Source: Photobacterium angustum (lineage in GTDB: Bacteria; Pseudomonadota; Gammaproteobacteria; Enterobacterales; Vibrionaceae). Taken from it: DNA of 64,000 nucleotides. The stretch is from positions 33,955 to 97,954 of the forward strand of contig NZ_PYOM01000019.1 in the NCBI RefSeq assembly GCF_003026365.1, given 5' to 3'. Shown here one piece after another: positions 55,170 through 63,945 of this stretch (its first letter is position 1; every line of letters begins with the position of its first letter). The position numbers were made by a program, and so were the translations under genes. The notes under the pieces were generated by a model. The model did no database searches and was not told the origin of the DNA. It saw only the letters and a program-made list of their open reading frames with translations.

Positions 55170-56123
55170 CTACCTTCTGAACTGACTCACCCCACTTCCC
55201 TCGTAACTAACTCGATCGATAGTTACTACGAGCATTTTTTCACCCCTAACCAAAGAGACTATTTTTTCATAAATTAGGGTAACCCAATAGCTAAACTGAG
55301 CAGGAAAAGAATAGGCAATGCCTCCTTGTACGTTAGCAGTCGCTACTCTCGATTCGATTTTTTTCGCAATGGAGCGTGGTAGGTTCCGATTACTACATAT
55401 TTTAGTTATTTCACGAGACACTGTTTCCCACGCTACATCAGTACTAAGTTCTTTTCCTACTTCATTTTTAGCTAACTCTATGACAAGTTCGGAAAAGTTT
55501 TTGCTGCAAACCTCACCATATTTAGCGTTCCCAAACGACCAGTTTTGACTAGATGTTGAAAAACCGCCAAAAAATGCAAATGGTAAACCACTTTTTGAGA
55601 CAACCAAATTTTTAGCCAGCGGTGACTTACTTCCTGAAGTTTCATAAAGATCAAACTCTGGCCATTCTTCCAGTAACTTTATCTCCTTACTTGTCGGGTT
55701 TGCTTTATTCTTTCCAACTCTTCCAATGGGAACTTTGGGGTTATCTTCACTAGCGATTTTTGCTTGAACAATTAACGAGCGATGACAATACTGATGCACG
55801 CCTGAATTGCCACTGTTATCCCAAACGTTATTATGCCTATATTGTATAAACAAATCACCCAGCTCAGTTTTCGAATCTATTGAGTTTCCATTTATATCAG
55901 TTTGTGGATGAACAAAAGCAGCCAAGGGAATTTTATCTATCCATTGAAAATCTACATATATTCTTTCAAATGCTCTAGTAGAGTCACGTAGTTTTAGCTC
56001 CTCACTCAAAACAGAGGCAATTGCATCTTCAAGTTTTTTATTGAAAATTTCATATAATGATGATAGTTCACCATATTTCTTTTTCTTATATAAAGACGTT
56101 AATGTTCTATCAATTACGTTCAA
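55170..56123 (-). CDS. cassette gene: PD-(D/E)XK-like predicted nuclease
   Basis: A 317-residue protein. A TELGDLFIQYRH segment followed about 35 residues later by RSLIVQAKIAS gives the GD...QAK spacing of PD-(D/E)XK nucleases, with Asp in LGD and Lys in QAK as catalytic candidates and an upstream Glu. The rest (SKSGLPFAFFGGFSTSSQNWS, WVTLIYEKIV) is not recognised. This pattern is used by many restriction-like defence enzymes. Nuclease function is inference. Its cassette is bounded by attC-H upstream; downstream only a short attC-like end remains. Confidence 0.6.
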   Translation of the reverse strand: MNVIDRTLTSLYKKKKYGELSSLYEIFNKKLEDAIASVLSEELKLRDSTRAFERIYVDFQWIDKIPLAAFVHPQTDINGNSIDSKTELGDLFIQYRHNNVWDNSGNSGVHQYCHRSLIVQAKIASEDNPKVPIGRVGKNKANPTSKEIKLLEEWPEFDLYETSGSKSPLAKNLVVSKSGLPFAFFGGFSTSSQNWSFGNAKYGEVCSKNFSELVIELAKNEVGKELSTDVAWETVSREITKICSNRNLPRSIAKKIESRVATANVQGGIAYSFPAQFSYWVTLIYEKIVSLVRGEKMLVVTIDRVSYEGSGVSQFRR

Positions 56124-56147
56124 TGTATATTTCCATCCTATTGCACA

Positions 56148-56263
56148 TAATGCCCGCTTAACTTGTTGCCAACTTCACCAATCCCGAACAGCCCACCATA
56201 ATTACATAAGCCAAGTCGAACTAAAAATGCCACAGATTGACAGTCAGGTTGAAGCGTTTGTTA
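56148..56263 (-). repeat. attC-H
   Basis: In plus view TAATGCCCGCTTAACTTGTTG opens and GACAGTCAGGTTGAAGCGTTTGTTA closes, with complementary arms (GCTTAACTTG against CAGGTTGAAGC). The middle has GTCGAACTAAAAATGCCACAG. The stop codon of the gene at 56261 lies in the end of the site. Confidence 0.85.
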
Positions 56264-56563
56264 GCTATATTTATTTAAGAAATGTAGCTGTACGGTTTTA
56301 TTTGTGCTCTCTGAAACCGAATCGAGTAGGATTCTTTCATATGATTTTTGGACTTCAAGAAAAGCAGCTTTGATTTGCTCTCCCTGCTCCTCTGTAACTG
56401 CAAAGCAAAAGCTGAATTCAATCTCATTTATAGCCTTGAGGTAGCGCTCAGAAATCTCTTCCTGAATGCCTTCCGATTCGAGACTATCTTCTTCTGGGAT
56501 ATCCAATAGGTTTTCATTATTTCTAAGTTTCTGATACTGCTTTAAATCAATGACATTTGACAT
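56261..56563 (-). CDS. cassette gene: small acidic hypothetical protein
   Basis: A 100-residue acidic, largely helical protein (NVIDLKQYQKL start; EEDSLESEGIQEEISERYL middle). No signal or membrane span. Unknown function. It is a single cassette between attC-H and the short site at 56605. Confidence 0.65.
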   Translation of the reverse strand: MSNVIDLKQYQKLRNNENLLDIPEEDSLESEGIQEEISERYLKAINEIEFSFCFAVTEEQGEQIKAAFLEVQKSYERILLDSVSESTNKTVQLHFLNKYS

Positions 56564-56604
56564 CCGATAAATACTCCATACTTTTATTAGGATCTGGATA
56601 TAGC

Positions 56605-56656
56605 TAACGCTTTATAGACGGACTTTTTCCGTCTTTGTATACCGTCTATTATGTTG
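56605..56656 (-). repeat. short attC-like site E
   Basis: TAACGCTTTATAGACGGACTTTTTCCGTC opens and CCGTCTATTATGTTG closes. The outer arms ATAGACGG and CCGTCTAT pair perfectly. It has the layout of a 50-60-base attC of the kind found in mobile cassettes, unlike the long VCR-type sites around it. The 150 bases to its right hold no gene. Confidence 0.6.
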
Positions 56657-56815
56657 CTGCCATTCACAATAAAAATCAAACAATATCAACATTTTATGTT
56701 AATAGATGTGTAGTTATGGAGGCAAGTTACGGAAAAACTCTGTATAAGATATAAAAGTATGGATTAGATTAACTTGGTCTATAAGTGTTCCGTTCGCAGG
56801 TTATAAGAAGGTTTG

Positions 56816-56935
56816 GGGCATTTCTGAGCTAGAACTGCCCTCAATGAAGGTTCTGGACAGGCCCTTGTTAGACAGCCAGTTCAATTTGGATAGTTTAATA
56901 TTAGTAAAAATAAGGGTAATGTTTGACTTCTTTTT
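56816..56935 (+). repeat. dispersed repeat, copy R4
   Basis: TTTGGGGCATTTCTGAGCTAG, CTGGACAGGCCCTTGTTAGAC and AATATTAGTAAAAATAAGG align with the other copies in the same order. Confidence 0.6.
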
Positions 56936-57030
56936 AGACATTACCCTTTATGATATTTCCTTATATAAGGTAGCTGGGCTTGCCCTACACTTCGAATAGA
57001 TGTCGGCTTCGCGACACATATCCTTATTTC

Positions 57031-57903
57031 TTATACCGCTTCTAACGGTTTACTAGAAGCAATAAGAACTTTATGCGCTAAGAACTTTGCTAGTTCAATT
57101 TCACGTTCCAAGTATTTAATTTCCTTGCTTTGTGGATGCAACACTTCTAAGTCTCCTTCCGCACCTTTTGTATGAACGATACGACACCTTATGTTGTAAA
57201 ATCGTTGCCACATTTGACTTAGCAAGTCATCATCCTCGGCATTTGAAAAAATCTTGAAAGTTGATAGTTTGACAGCATTCTTAGAGCGAAAGTACTCTTC
57301 ACGCTTGCTATCAGAAGTTAACCACTCCCGCAAAACATTTGGATCAACACATTCTTTGATTGTTGCTTCCAATTGAGATAGTTCAGAGCGAGAAGATGAA
57401 GCAGCTTTAACTATACTAAATACTTTAGCTATATCTTTTGTACTATGAGAATTAAAGCACGGGTCTTTAAGTATATTTCCAACTTTTTTCTGAGCTGCTA
57501 ATTCTGAGTAAATTGGATAATAAAACTCTACAACTTGATAGAAAGCCAAATATCTTAATAAAGGCATGCCAATTGCAGACTGCGCATACCAATAAAGAGA
57601 AAGCGCTTCACTATCATATTTTTGACTTACTCTATCTAAGGAGAAATCTTTATTAGCTTGGATAGCTGCTCCACGAGGGTATGCTTTTTCTGCTGCTAAC
57701 ATCAAGGGCACATTAGTTTTACAATCAAACTCAAAACAGATAGAAGCTAGGATTGTCACGATAATATCTAAAGCCTTATCGTGATGATGAATGCCGCACC
57801 CATAAATCTTGATTGTCGTTGTCGAAGACCTAAGATTATCAAATCTCTCGATTGGGAATGGTGCTCGTGGTCTTCCACGATCTTTAAATAGCTCAAATAT
57901 CAT
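57031..57903 (-). CDS. cassette gene: HEPN-RNase-like protein, probably N-terminally truncated
   Basis: A 290-residue protein from the first ATG. The C-terminal part carries YNIRCRIVH, which fits the R-x4-H motif of HEPN ribonucleases, set in a helical region (FLAHKVLIASS). The middle is helical and unlike any family I know. The same frame stays open upstream to 58164 without a start codon (coding-like sequence such as FKCIDGYEAVWSS). Sequence homologous in character continues in a shifted frame (QEIINKCEQSSLSYELLEE) back to a TTG near 58246. So the gene was probably about 405 residues and is disrupted by a frameshift near 58160. It could still be expressed from 57903. Confidence 0.6.
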   Translation of the reverse strand: MIFELFKDRGRPRAPFPIERFDNLRSSTTTIKIYGCGIHHHDKALDIIVTILASICFEFDCKTNVPLMLAAEKAYPRGAAIQANKDFSLDRVSQKYDSEALSLYWYAQSAIGMPLLRYLAFYQVVEFYYPIYSELAAQKKVGNILKDPCFNSHSTKDIAKVFSIVKAASSSRSELSQLEATIKECVDPNVLREWLTSDSKREEYFRSKNAVKLSTFKIFSNAEDDDLLSQMWQRFYNIRCRIVHTKGAEGDLEVLHPQSKEIKYLEREIELAKFLAHKVLIASSKPLEAV

Positions 57904-58276
57904 GAACTCATTTGAAGCTTCAGAGATCTCTGCCTGAACCCCTTCTAAATGCGTATCGATTAGTAGCCGACCATCTTCTGTTAGATTTTCGTTGTCCTTA
58001 AAGATTCGACTGAATTGAAAACCTCTATGTGGAAGCTCTACTTCACACTCAATTACATCATGGGTAGAAGACCAAACAGCTTCATACCCGTCGATGCATT
58101 TAAAGTCATGAAACTTAATATCATGTTTTAGTATGTATTCTGCACAACGATTATTGATTGATATCTATTTTAAGAAGCCCTCGTTCTTCTAAAAGCTCAT
58201 AACTTAGAGACGATTGTTCACATTTATTTATGATTTCTTGAAACAAAACTTGTACCTATTAAAGATGAATTTGTAT

Positions 58277-58395
58277 TAACGCTGCGTTATGAAGTTAGTA
58301 ACGTTATTACTGAACCTAACCATACCATCGTAAACATAAAACCCAACGATGGAATAAACAACGCCATGCGCTGGGAATCTGTCTTAAATGCCTTT
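58277..58395 (-). repeat. attC-I, degenerate
   Basis: In plus view TAACGCTGCGTTATGAAGTTAGTAACG opens; near the far side GCCATGCGCTGGGAATCTG and TTAAATG close less well than in the other sites. The centre AAAACCCAACGATGG is in the usual style. Placement of the end is approximate. Confidence 0.55.
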
Positions 58396-58400
58396 AGACC

Positions 58401-60242
58401 TCAGTCTGCAAGTGTAGATACTTTCATGTGTAACTCTACAAATTCATCTACCTCTCCGTTGAAGAAGGTTTCTCGAAGCTCTTCAAATGTTAGAGATGAA
58501 AATAGCTTACTTGCTATTTTTTTTCCTCCTAGGGCTCCTGCTAAACCATTAGATTTAGATAATGCCTTAACATCACACCAGTCGGTGAAAGAAAGATTAG
58601 CGCCCGGTACTAAGCGTTCGATACCAGCTGGAGACATATAATTTTCTATTTCTCTCTTTTGGGATACTGTAAAGTTCTCGCCTTCTACAAACCCATACTC
58701 TGCCAATTTTTCAGCATTTGGAGAGGTTTCATCTTCTGAGGTTTTATCAGAGTCTAAGAAAATGAAGAATGGCTTGTTCAACGTTTGCAGCAAGTCTAGT
58801 GTTACCCAATGCTTGATACTTCCACAACCACCAACAGGGATAGTAACAACACCTAGATCAGCAAAGTTTTGTTCAACTATTCCATTATCTTTATATGTAT
58901 TAGCTAAATGATCCAAAGCAACGCAATCGTCTATGCCTTCCACAAGAAGAAAACACTTCGTATTGTCAAACAATGAGAAAAATTGATTGTCGATTGTTAT
59001 TCCTAGATCGCTCGCAATATCAGAGTGGTCATTTACATTTGAATCACATGCGTATGAGCCAGCCTCTTTATAAATCCTGTGTAAATCAGACTTTTGAGTT
59101 TTCGAAACAATTACAGGAGAGTGTGTAGTTAAGAAAACTTGATAACCAGCAACTGAAATATCATTTAGCTTTTCGAATAGATTTTCTTGCGCAGAAGGGT
59201 GAAGAAATGTTTCAGGTTCTTCAAAGCCAAAGATGATATTTTGAATTTCACTAGATTTCTGCTCCGCGAGATACTCAAAATAAGCCATCATTGTAATTCT
59301 TCGGAAGCCATCCCCTCTTGCTGAAAGAGGTACAGAACCATTTCCATTATTACTGTCAAACGTGGTAGTGATTAACTTGCTCCAATCAAATTCAACTTTT
59401 GCCTGAACCTGTTCACTTTCAGGGACTACAGCATTGATTTTGCTTGTGATAGCAGACAGAACTGTTTGCAAATGCAGTTTGACCGTGTCCTCAAGCTCTT
59501 CAGTATTCACCTGTTCCTGAATTACTTTAAAGGCCATATCTTTAAAGTATTTCTGTATAGTAGAATCACTTTCTGACAATGGAGCATCCGCTACAAAGTA
59601 TTCAAATCTAGGCAAGCATCCCTTGATAGCACTCTCTGTCTTTTTAAGACGAGATGTACCTGAAGTAGGCAACTTCTCTGTAATATAAGAAAACTCATCT
59701 CCACGAGCGATAAAGAATTTTCGAAGCCTATTTCTTTTCTCTGCATTATTGTGAGCTTTACCAGTGTCTGGGTTTGTCATTAAACCTGGTTCCGCTTCTA
59801 ACCCATTATCTCGGCATAGTTTTATGAGCTTAGCTTCAGTAAGTGAAAAGAAATCTAGCTCACCAAATGAGAGCCTTTCTACAAAATATTCGGGAGAAAT
59901 TTTACCTGATTTGGTTCCATCCCATCGTTTTGTAAGGTGTAAGTAACCATCACTATTAACTAAACCTTCGGCTTCAAAAGTTGTTGTAGTATTTTCATCA
60001 ATAACAATTTGAGTGTGATTAGGGCAGAAATAAAGTTCGATTACTGAAAATTGTTCAGTTGTGTTATTTAAATATTCTTCTTGATACTGCTTTGCATTTA
60101 TAAAAAGATCTAAGGCTTTCAATACAGTTGACTTACCCGCATCGTTTTTACCAACTATAACATTGAAATCTTTTGCAGGTATTTCTACTCTTTCACTAAT
60201 ACCTTTAAAGCCACTGATCGCTATTTTTTCTAATTTTATCAT
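58401..60242 (-). CDS. cassette gene: OLD-family ATP-dependent nuclease
   Basis: A 613-residue protein. The N-terminal ABC-type ATPase has Walker A (VGKNDAGKST), the long DFFSLTEAKL-type helical insert, and the Walker B/H-loop region (FGFEEPETFLHPSAQE, TTHSPVIV). A C-terminal Toprim domain has LLVEGIDDCVAL (Glu) and FIFLDSDKT (Asp-x-Asp), the metal ligands for DNA cleavage. This is the class 1 OLD layout, also used by GajA of the Gabija system. No UvrD-like GajB partner is next to it. It lies between attC-I and a GTTAAGC core site at about 60267. A phage-defence role is likely but inferred. Confidence 0.82.
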   Translation of the reverse strand: MIKLEKIAISGFKGISERVEIPAKDFNVIVGKNDAGKSTVLKALDLFINAKQYQEEYLNNTTEQFSVIELYFCPNHTQIVIDENTTTTFEAEGLVNSDGYLHLTKRWDGTKSGKISPEYFVERLSFGELDFFSLTEAKLIKLCRDNGLEAEPGLMTNPDTGKAHNNAEKRNRLRKFFIARGDEFSYITEKLPTSGTSRLKKTESAIKGCLPRFEYFVADAPLSESDSTIQKYFKDMAFKVIQEQVNTEELEDTVKLHLQTVLSAITSKINAVVPESEQVQAKVEFDWSKLITTTFDSNNGNGSVPLSARGDGFRRITMMAYFEYLAEQKSSEIQNIIFGFEEPETFLHPSAQENLFEKLNDISVAGYQVFLTTHSPVIVSKTQKSDLHRIYKEAGSYACDSNVNDHSDIASDLGITIDNQFFSLFDNTKCFLLVEGIDDCVALDHLANTYKDNGIVEQNFADLGVVTIPVGGCGSIKHWVTLDLLQTLNKPFFIFLDSDKTSEDETSPNAEKLAEYGFVEGENFTVSQKREIENYMSPAGIERLVPGANLSFTDWCDVKALSKSNGLAGALGGKKIASKLFSSLTFEELRETFFNGEVDEFVELHMKVSTLAD

Positions 60243-60266
60243 TATTTCCTAACCCCAACTGACGAA

Positions 60267-60273
60267 GCTTAAC
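60267..60273 (-). repeat. attC core-like site at the 5' edge of the OLD cassette
   Basis: On the minus strand this reads GTTAAGC, a match to the GTTRRRY recombination core, 25 bases upstream of the OLD gene start. The rest of the site cannot be placed with certainty. Confidence 0.35.
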
Positions 60274-60428
60274 AGCTTATTAGTAAACATTCTTACTACC
60301 ACGAAGCAAAATGTCTAAAAATATAGGCGATAATACTATAATTAAGCATATGATGTTATTGTTTTAATAACATTTTTACCTGCAAGATAATATGGTAAGG
60401 TCTAAGGTTAAAGGCATAATTAAAAATA

Positions 60429-60520
60429 ACTCAAAATCACGTTAATACGATATGAGTGATTATCGACCTAACTCATATATGGACAGAAATGAGTTTCGAA
60501 AGCTCCAATATTAAAGAATC
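60429..60520 (+). repeat. dispersed repeat, copy R5
   Basis: ACTCAAAATCACGTTAATACG (shared with R3) followed by TATGGACAGAAATGAGTTTC. It lacks the GGGGCAAAT palindrome part. The rest of 60243-60780 holds no gene; two similar short runs (GGGTCCTAAAATATG-like and GGCGTCCTAGATCG) are present near 60680-60715. Confidence 0.55.
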
Positions 60521-60781
60521 ATGAATAATTATCATTATGGAAATTAGCTTAACGCGGTGTACAGATTTGATGGTATAGGGCACTAGAAGTACAGAATTTT
60601 AATCAAGTAAAACCCAAACTTTGGGATGCAGCGTAAAGCGTCCTAGAGGCAGATAACGAAAACCTAATAGCTAGATTGGGTCCTAAAATATGATTTAGGG
60701 CGTCCTAGATCGTGTTTTAGGTCTCGTAATATCGAGACTTATCACATATTAACTCCATTCACCTCAATTGGAGTTAACACC

Positions 60782-61795
60782 ATGAAATGGAAAAATTTAT
60801 TGTTCTCATCTCTACTTTGCTTTTGCAGTTCAGCCATAGCTTCCAGCGCCGGATTCACTCAAGTGACCTTAACTGACAATCCAAATCGCAGGCTAAACAC
60901 TGCCATTTGGTATCCCACAAGAGATACATCATACACAACCTTAATTGGAGATAACCCCGCGTTCATCGGTACACAAGTCATCAAAGACGCAAAAATCCAA
61001 TCAGGTACTTTTCCAGTAATACTGCTATCACACGGTTACCGAGGAAACTGGCGTAATCAAAACTGGTTGGCGACCAAACTTGCGAGTCAAGGCTATATCG
61101 TAGCCGCCGTTGATCATCCGGGAACCACCTCTTTCGATCAATCCCCAAAGCAAGCAGCAAAATGGTGGGAAAGACCACAAGATGTATCACGTGTCCTGGA
61201 CTACTTGTTATCCGAAGCCCCTTGGAAGCAGTCTGCTATCGCCGATAATGTTAGCGCAATTGGACATTCATTAGGTGGTTGGACGGTGATGCAACTGGCG
61301 GGAGCGAAAATCGACAGGCAAACCTTTGAGGCAAATTGTCTTGTATACCCCAACCCACGTACTTGTGGGCTTGCTGAAGAGCTAGGGCTAGACAAAATCC
61401 AAGATGAAGAGCCTGACCAAAAAGACCTTTCAGACCCTCGGATTCGACGTGTGGTTAGCCTTGATCTAGGGCTTGCTCGCAGCTTTTCAGTCGACAGCTT
61501 AAATGACATTAAAGTGCCAACATTGATACTGGCAGCCGGGATAGATATAGGAGATATTCCTCAGGCATCAGAGTCTGGCTATATTGCTGAGCACATGCCA
61601 CTGAAGTCAAGACGCTACAAAGTCTATGAGAAAGCAACCCATTTCAGCTTCATTCAAGGCTGTAAATCTGGTGCGATATCCATGCTTAATAAGGAGGTGT
61701 CAGGCGATGGTATTATTTGTAAAGATGGCGTTGCTACATCTCGCGACCAGTTACATCAATTGTTCGTCAATGACATCGTTAGCTTTCTGAATTGA
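60782..61795 (+). CDS. secreted alpha/beta hydrolase (PAF-acetylhydrolase/dienelactone-hydrolase-like)
   Basis: A 337-residue hydrolase with a signal peptide (ending near SAIASSAG). The oxyanion loop is LLSHGYRGNW, the nucleophile elbow GHSLGG, and the final His is in KATHFSF. An internal disulfide is possible (NCLVYPNPRTCG). Members cleave esters or lipids. It is on the opposite strand from the cassettes, so it is not a normal cassette gene. GC content is visibly higher than to its left. Confidence 0.82.
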   Translation: MKWKNLLFSSLLCFCSSAIASSAGFTQVTLTDNPNRRLNTAIWYPTRDTSYTTLIGDNPAFIGTQVIKDAKIQSGTFPVILLSHGYRGNWRNQNWLATKLASQGYIVAAVDHPGTTSFDQSPKQAAKWWERPQDVSRVLDYLLSEAPWKQSAIADNVSAIGHSLGGWTVMQLAGAKIDRQTFEANCLVYPNPRTCGLAEELGLDKIQDEEPDQKDLSDPRIRRVVSLDLGLARSFSVDSLNDIKVPTLILAAGIDIGDIPQASESGYIAEHMPLKSRRYKVYEKATHFSFIQGCKSGAISMLNKEVSGDGIICKDGVATSRDQLHQLFVNDIVSFLN

Positions 61796-61815
61796 TAAAC
61801 AAAAAGCAAACATAC

Positions 61816-62889
61816 TCAATCTAACACTTGTGGCGAACTTCGAAACTCACTCGGAGTTTGCCCTGTTATCCTTAAAAACTCCCTATTGAAGTTAGACTTG
61901 GTCTGAAAGCCTGAACTTAGGAAGATCTCTGTTATCACTTCATCAGTTTGCTTCAAAAGAGTCTTAGCGTGCTCAATTCGATAGGCGTTAATCACCTTCG
62001 AAATGTTCTGTTGGTGAGTTTGATTAACCGCAGACGATATCTTACGAGCAGGAATGCCTAGCTTTCGTGCCAAGCGATTGAGAGACAGATCAGGATCTTT
62101 AAATAATTGATGATCACTCATTAATGCATCGAACTTAGCCATGATCTGTTCGGTTTCTTCAGTTTGGTCGTCATCTAAACTGCTAGCTAGTGTGGTCGAT
62201 GTGCCGACCTCTTCTAAAGAGCGTTGTGACATGGAAGATAAAGCCTGCAGCCGCTTGGGTTTTTCTTGGACAGGCGTACTAATACTGACCACTATTACGG
62301 CAGACACAACGGCAGGAATAAAGACAAGATAGCTAATCGACAAGATCAGACTGGTGTGTTGCGCATTCAACAGCAAGATATCGTAAGAGAGCATACCATC
62401 AACCAAAGCCGAGAATAGCAGCATTGCACCTGCAACTCTTTCAGCAACCAACACTTTCGATACATCAGTTAGCCGCACTTGTTCTGGAATGCTGCACGAC
62501 GACTTCAAAAGCAAACCACCATATCCGAGATAAAGCAAGATCAGCAATACATCAAGGGTTCCCGCCCAGAGATGCGTATAAAAATGTGAGCCAACTAAAA
62601 CAGAAATCGGGCCTAGCCAATGCAAATGTGTACTAGATTGACTTCGATGAGCACCTGAAAAGCACAGCCAAGCCGCCACAGGAACACTGGCACTGAGAAT
62701 GGGTTGTAGGAAGCGAAAAAACGCAATATCAAACGTCCATCGCAGGCCCACTACCGTAACCATTAACGCGCAAAGAATGACAAACCAGAATGGCTTTTGG
62801 CTAGTATGCCGGTACCGGTACCGAAGCACGATACCAGTCATGAGTAACAATAGCGCTGCAACAAATGGTAAGGGAATAGCAAGCATCAA
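61816..62889 (-). CDS. membrane-bound AraC-family transcriptional regulator
   Basis: A 357-residue regulator: seven or so N-terminal membrane spans (residues 1-210, e.g. VILCALMVTVVGLRW), a linker, then a C-terminal AraC DNA-binding domain with two helix-turn-helices (NRLARKLGIPARKISSAVNQ and EIFLSSGFQTKSNFNREFLR). This layout resembles other 7TM-linked AraC regulators. It is convergent with the hydrolase gene, but close enough (21 bases) to suggest it controls it. Confidence 0.82.
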   Translation of the reverse strand: MMLAIPLPFVAALLLLMTGIVLRYRYRHTSQKPFWFVILCALMVTVVGLRWTFDIAFFRFLQPILSASVPVAAWLCFSGAHRSQSSTHLHWLGPISVLVGSHFYTHLWAGTLDVLLILLYLGYGGLLLKSSCSIPEQVRLTDVSKVLVAERVAGAMLLFSALVDGMLSYDILLLNAQHTSLILSISYLVFIPAVVSAVIVVSISTPVQEKPKRLQALSSMSQRSLEEVGTSTTLASSLDDDQTEETEQIMAKFDALMSDHQLFKDPDLSLNRLARKLGIPARKISSAVNQTHQQNISKVINAYRIEHAKTLLKQTDEVITEIFLSSGFQTKSNFNREFLRITGQTPSEFRSSPQVLD

Positions 62890-63194
62890 AAGTACATTTA
62901 AATTAGAGAAAAGATCACTTTGAATTCACGTCAAGCACTGCATTAGTGAAATAACTGAACGGACGAGTAATACATATTGAATATCAATCTTCAGTAAAAT
63001 AACTTTTTATAGGGCAAATGTACATTAACAGAGTGTGAATGACTTTTTACTCTAAATTAAAAAGGGGCATCAAAGAGTCATAACAGGTTGGATTGACATT
63101 TTTGGGTGTACCTCAATTTGTGGTAGAAGAGTTACTTCAAACCATTATGGGGCACAGGCTATTCAAGAGAAAAGCCTGTAACAGCTCCTATCTG

Positions 63195-63791
63195 TCAGCA
63201 GTCTGTTTTCTCAGACAACCTCAGAGCGTCTTCTAGTTCAACGCCAAGGTATCGAATTGTGTTATCAAGCTTTGAGTGTCCAAGTAAGATCTGTACGGCC
63301 CTGATATTTTTCGTTCTGGCATAGATTAAAGTGGCTTTGGTACGACGCATGGAGTGAGTACCTTAATAGTCAGCATTCAAACCAAGCTTTACGGCCCAAC
63401 TCCTGATAATAGAACGATAGAATGAGTAGCTGATAGATTGCCCAGAGCGTCTGCTACTCGGAAATAGAAAGCTGCTTGCTTCTAGGGGTGCTGCAAAAAT
63501 CCATCAGCTAATACTTTGCTGTGTTCTTGGTGTAATTTCATAGTGGACATCGGTGCCCGTTTTTTGCTGGATGCACTGAACCCTGTCATAGATAACTCCT
63601 TGCGAAGAAACATCGTAAACGTGTAGCTTTAGCAAATCACTCGCTCTTAACTTACTATCTATAGCTAGGTTCAGTAGCGCGAGCTGCATCAAATCGTTTT
63701 CAATCTCCAGCCTCGTTCTGATCCGCCAGATCTCTTCAAGCTTAAATGGCCTTTTTATGCCACTGCATTTTACAGAAGATGATTTTCTCAT
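63195..63791 (-). pseudogene. tyrosine recombinase pseudogene
   Basis: Reading the minus strand from ATG at 63791 gives the first part of a site-specific recombinase of about 190 residues (RPFKLEEIWRIRTRL, RASDLLKLHVYDV with the first catalytic Arg). An in-frame TGA follows TQQSIS at 63504. The frame then continues coherently (SSRRSGQSISYSFYR). It meets a TAA exactly where relatives have the Tyr of YGTHSMRR. The rest has GTHSMRRTKATLIYARTKN with His and second Arg, LLGHSKLDNTIRYLG with His and the catalytic Tyr, and ends at 63195. So both breaks are single-codon nonsense changes and the gene is recently inactivated. It is not IntI. Confidence 0.88.
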
Positions 63792-63841
63792 GATGACCTC
63801 CTCTCAGTGTTTTTGGTCAACATGAAGTTTGGCAGTCACAT

Positions 63842-63945
63842 TTAGTAGGGCTCAGAAAGATCTGAAACGTTGGTGGACAGAAGCTTGTTAGGTGACTTGC
63901 TCTACCAAAGCAGGTAGATATTAGAAAGAGTATGAATGCCTCCCT
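63842..63945 (+). repeat. dispersed repeat, copy R6
   Basis: AGGGCTCAGAAAGATCTGAAACG with a GGTGGACAGAAGCTTGTTAGGTG core, then CTCTACCAAAGCAGGTAGATATTAGAAAGAG. This copy aligns best with R2. It lies just right of the recombinase pseudogene. Confidence 0.62.
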
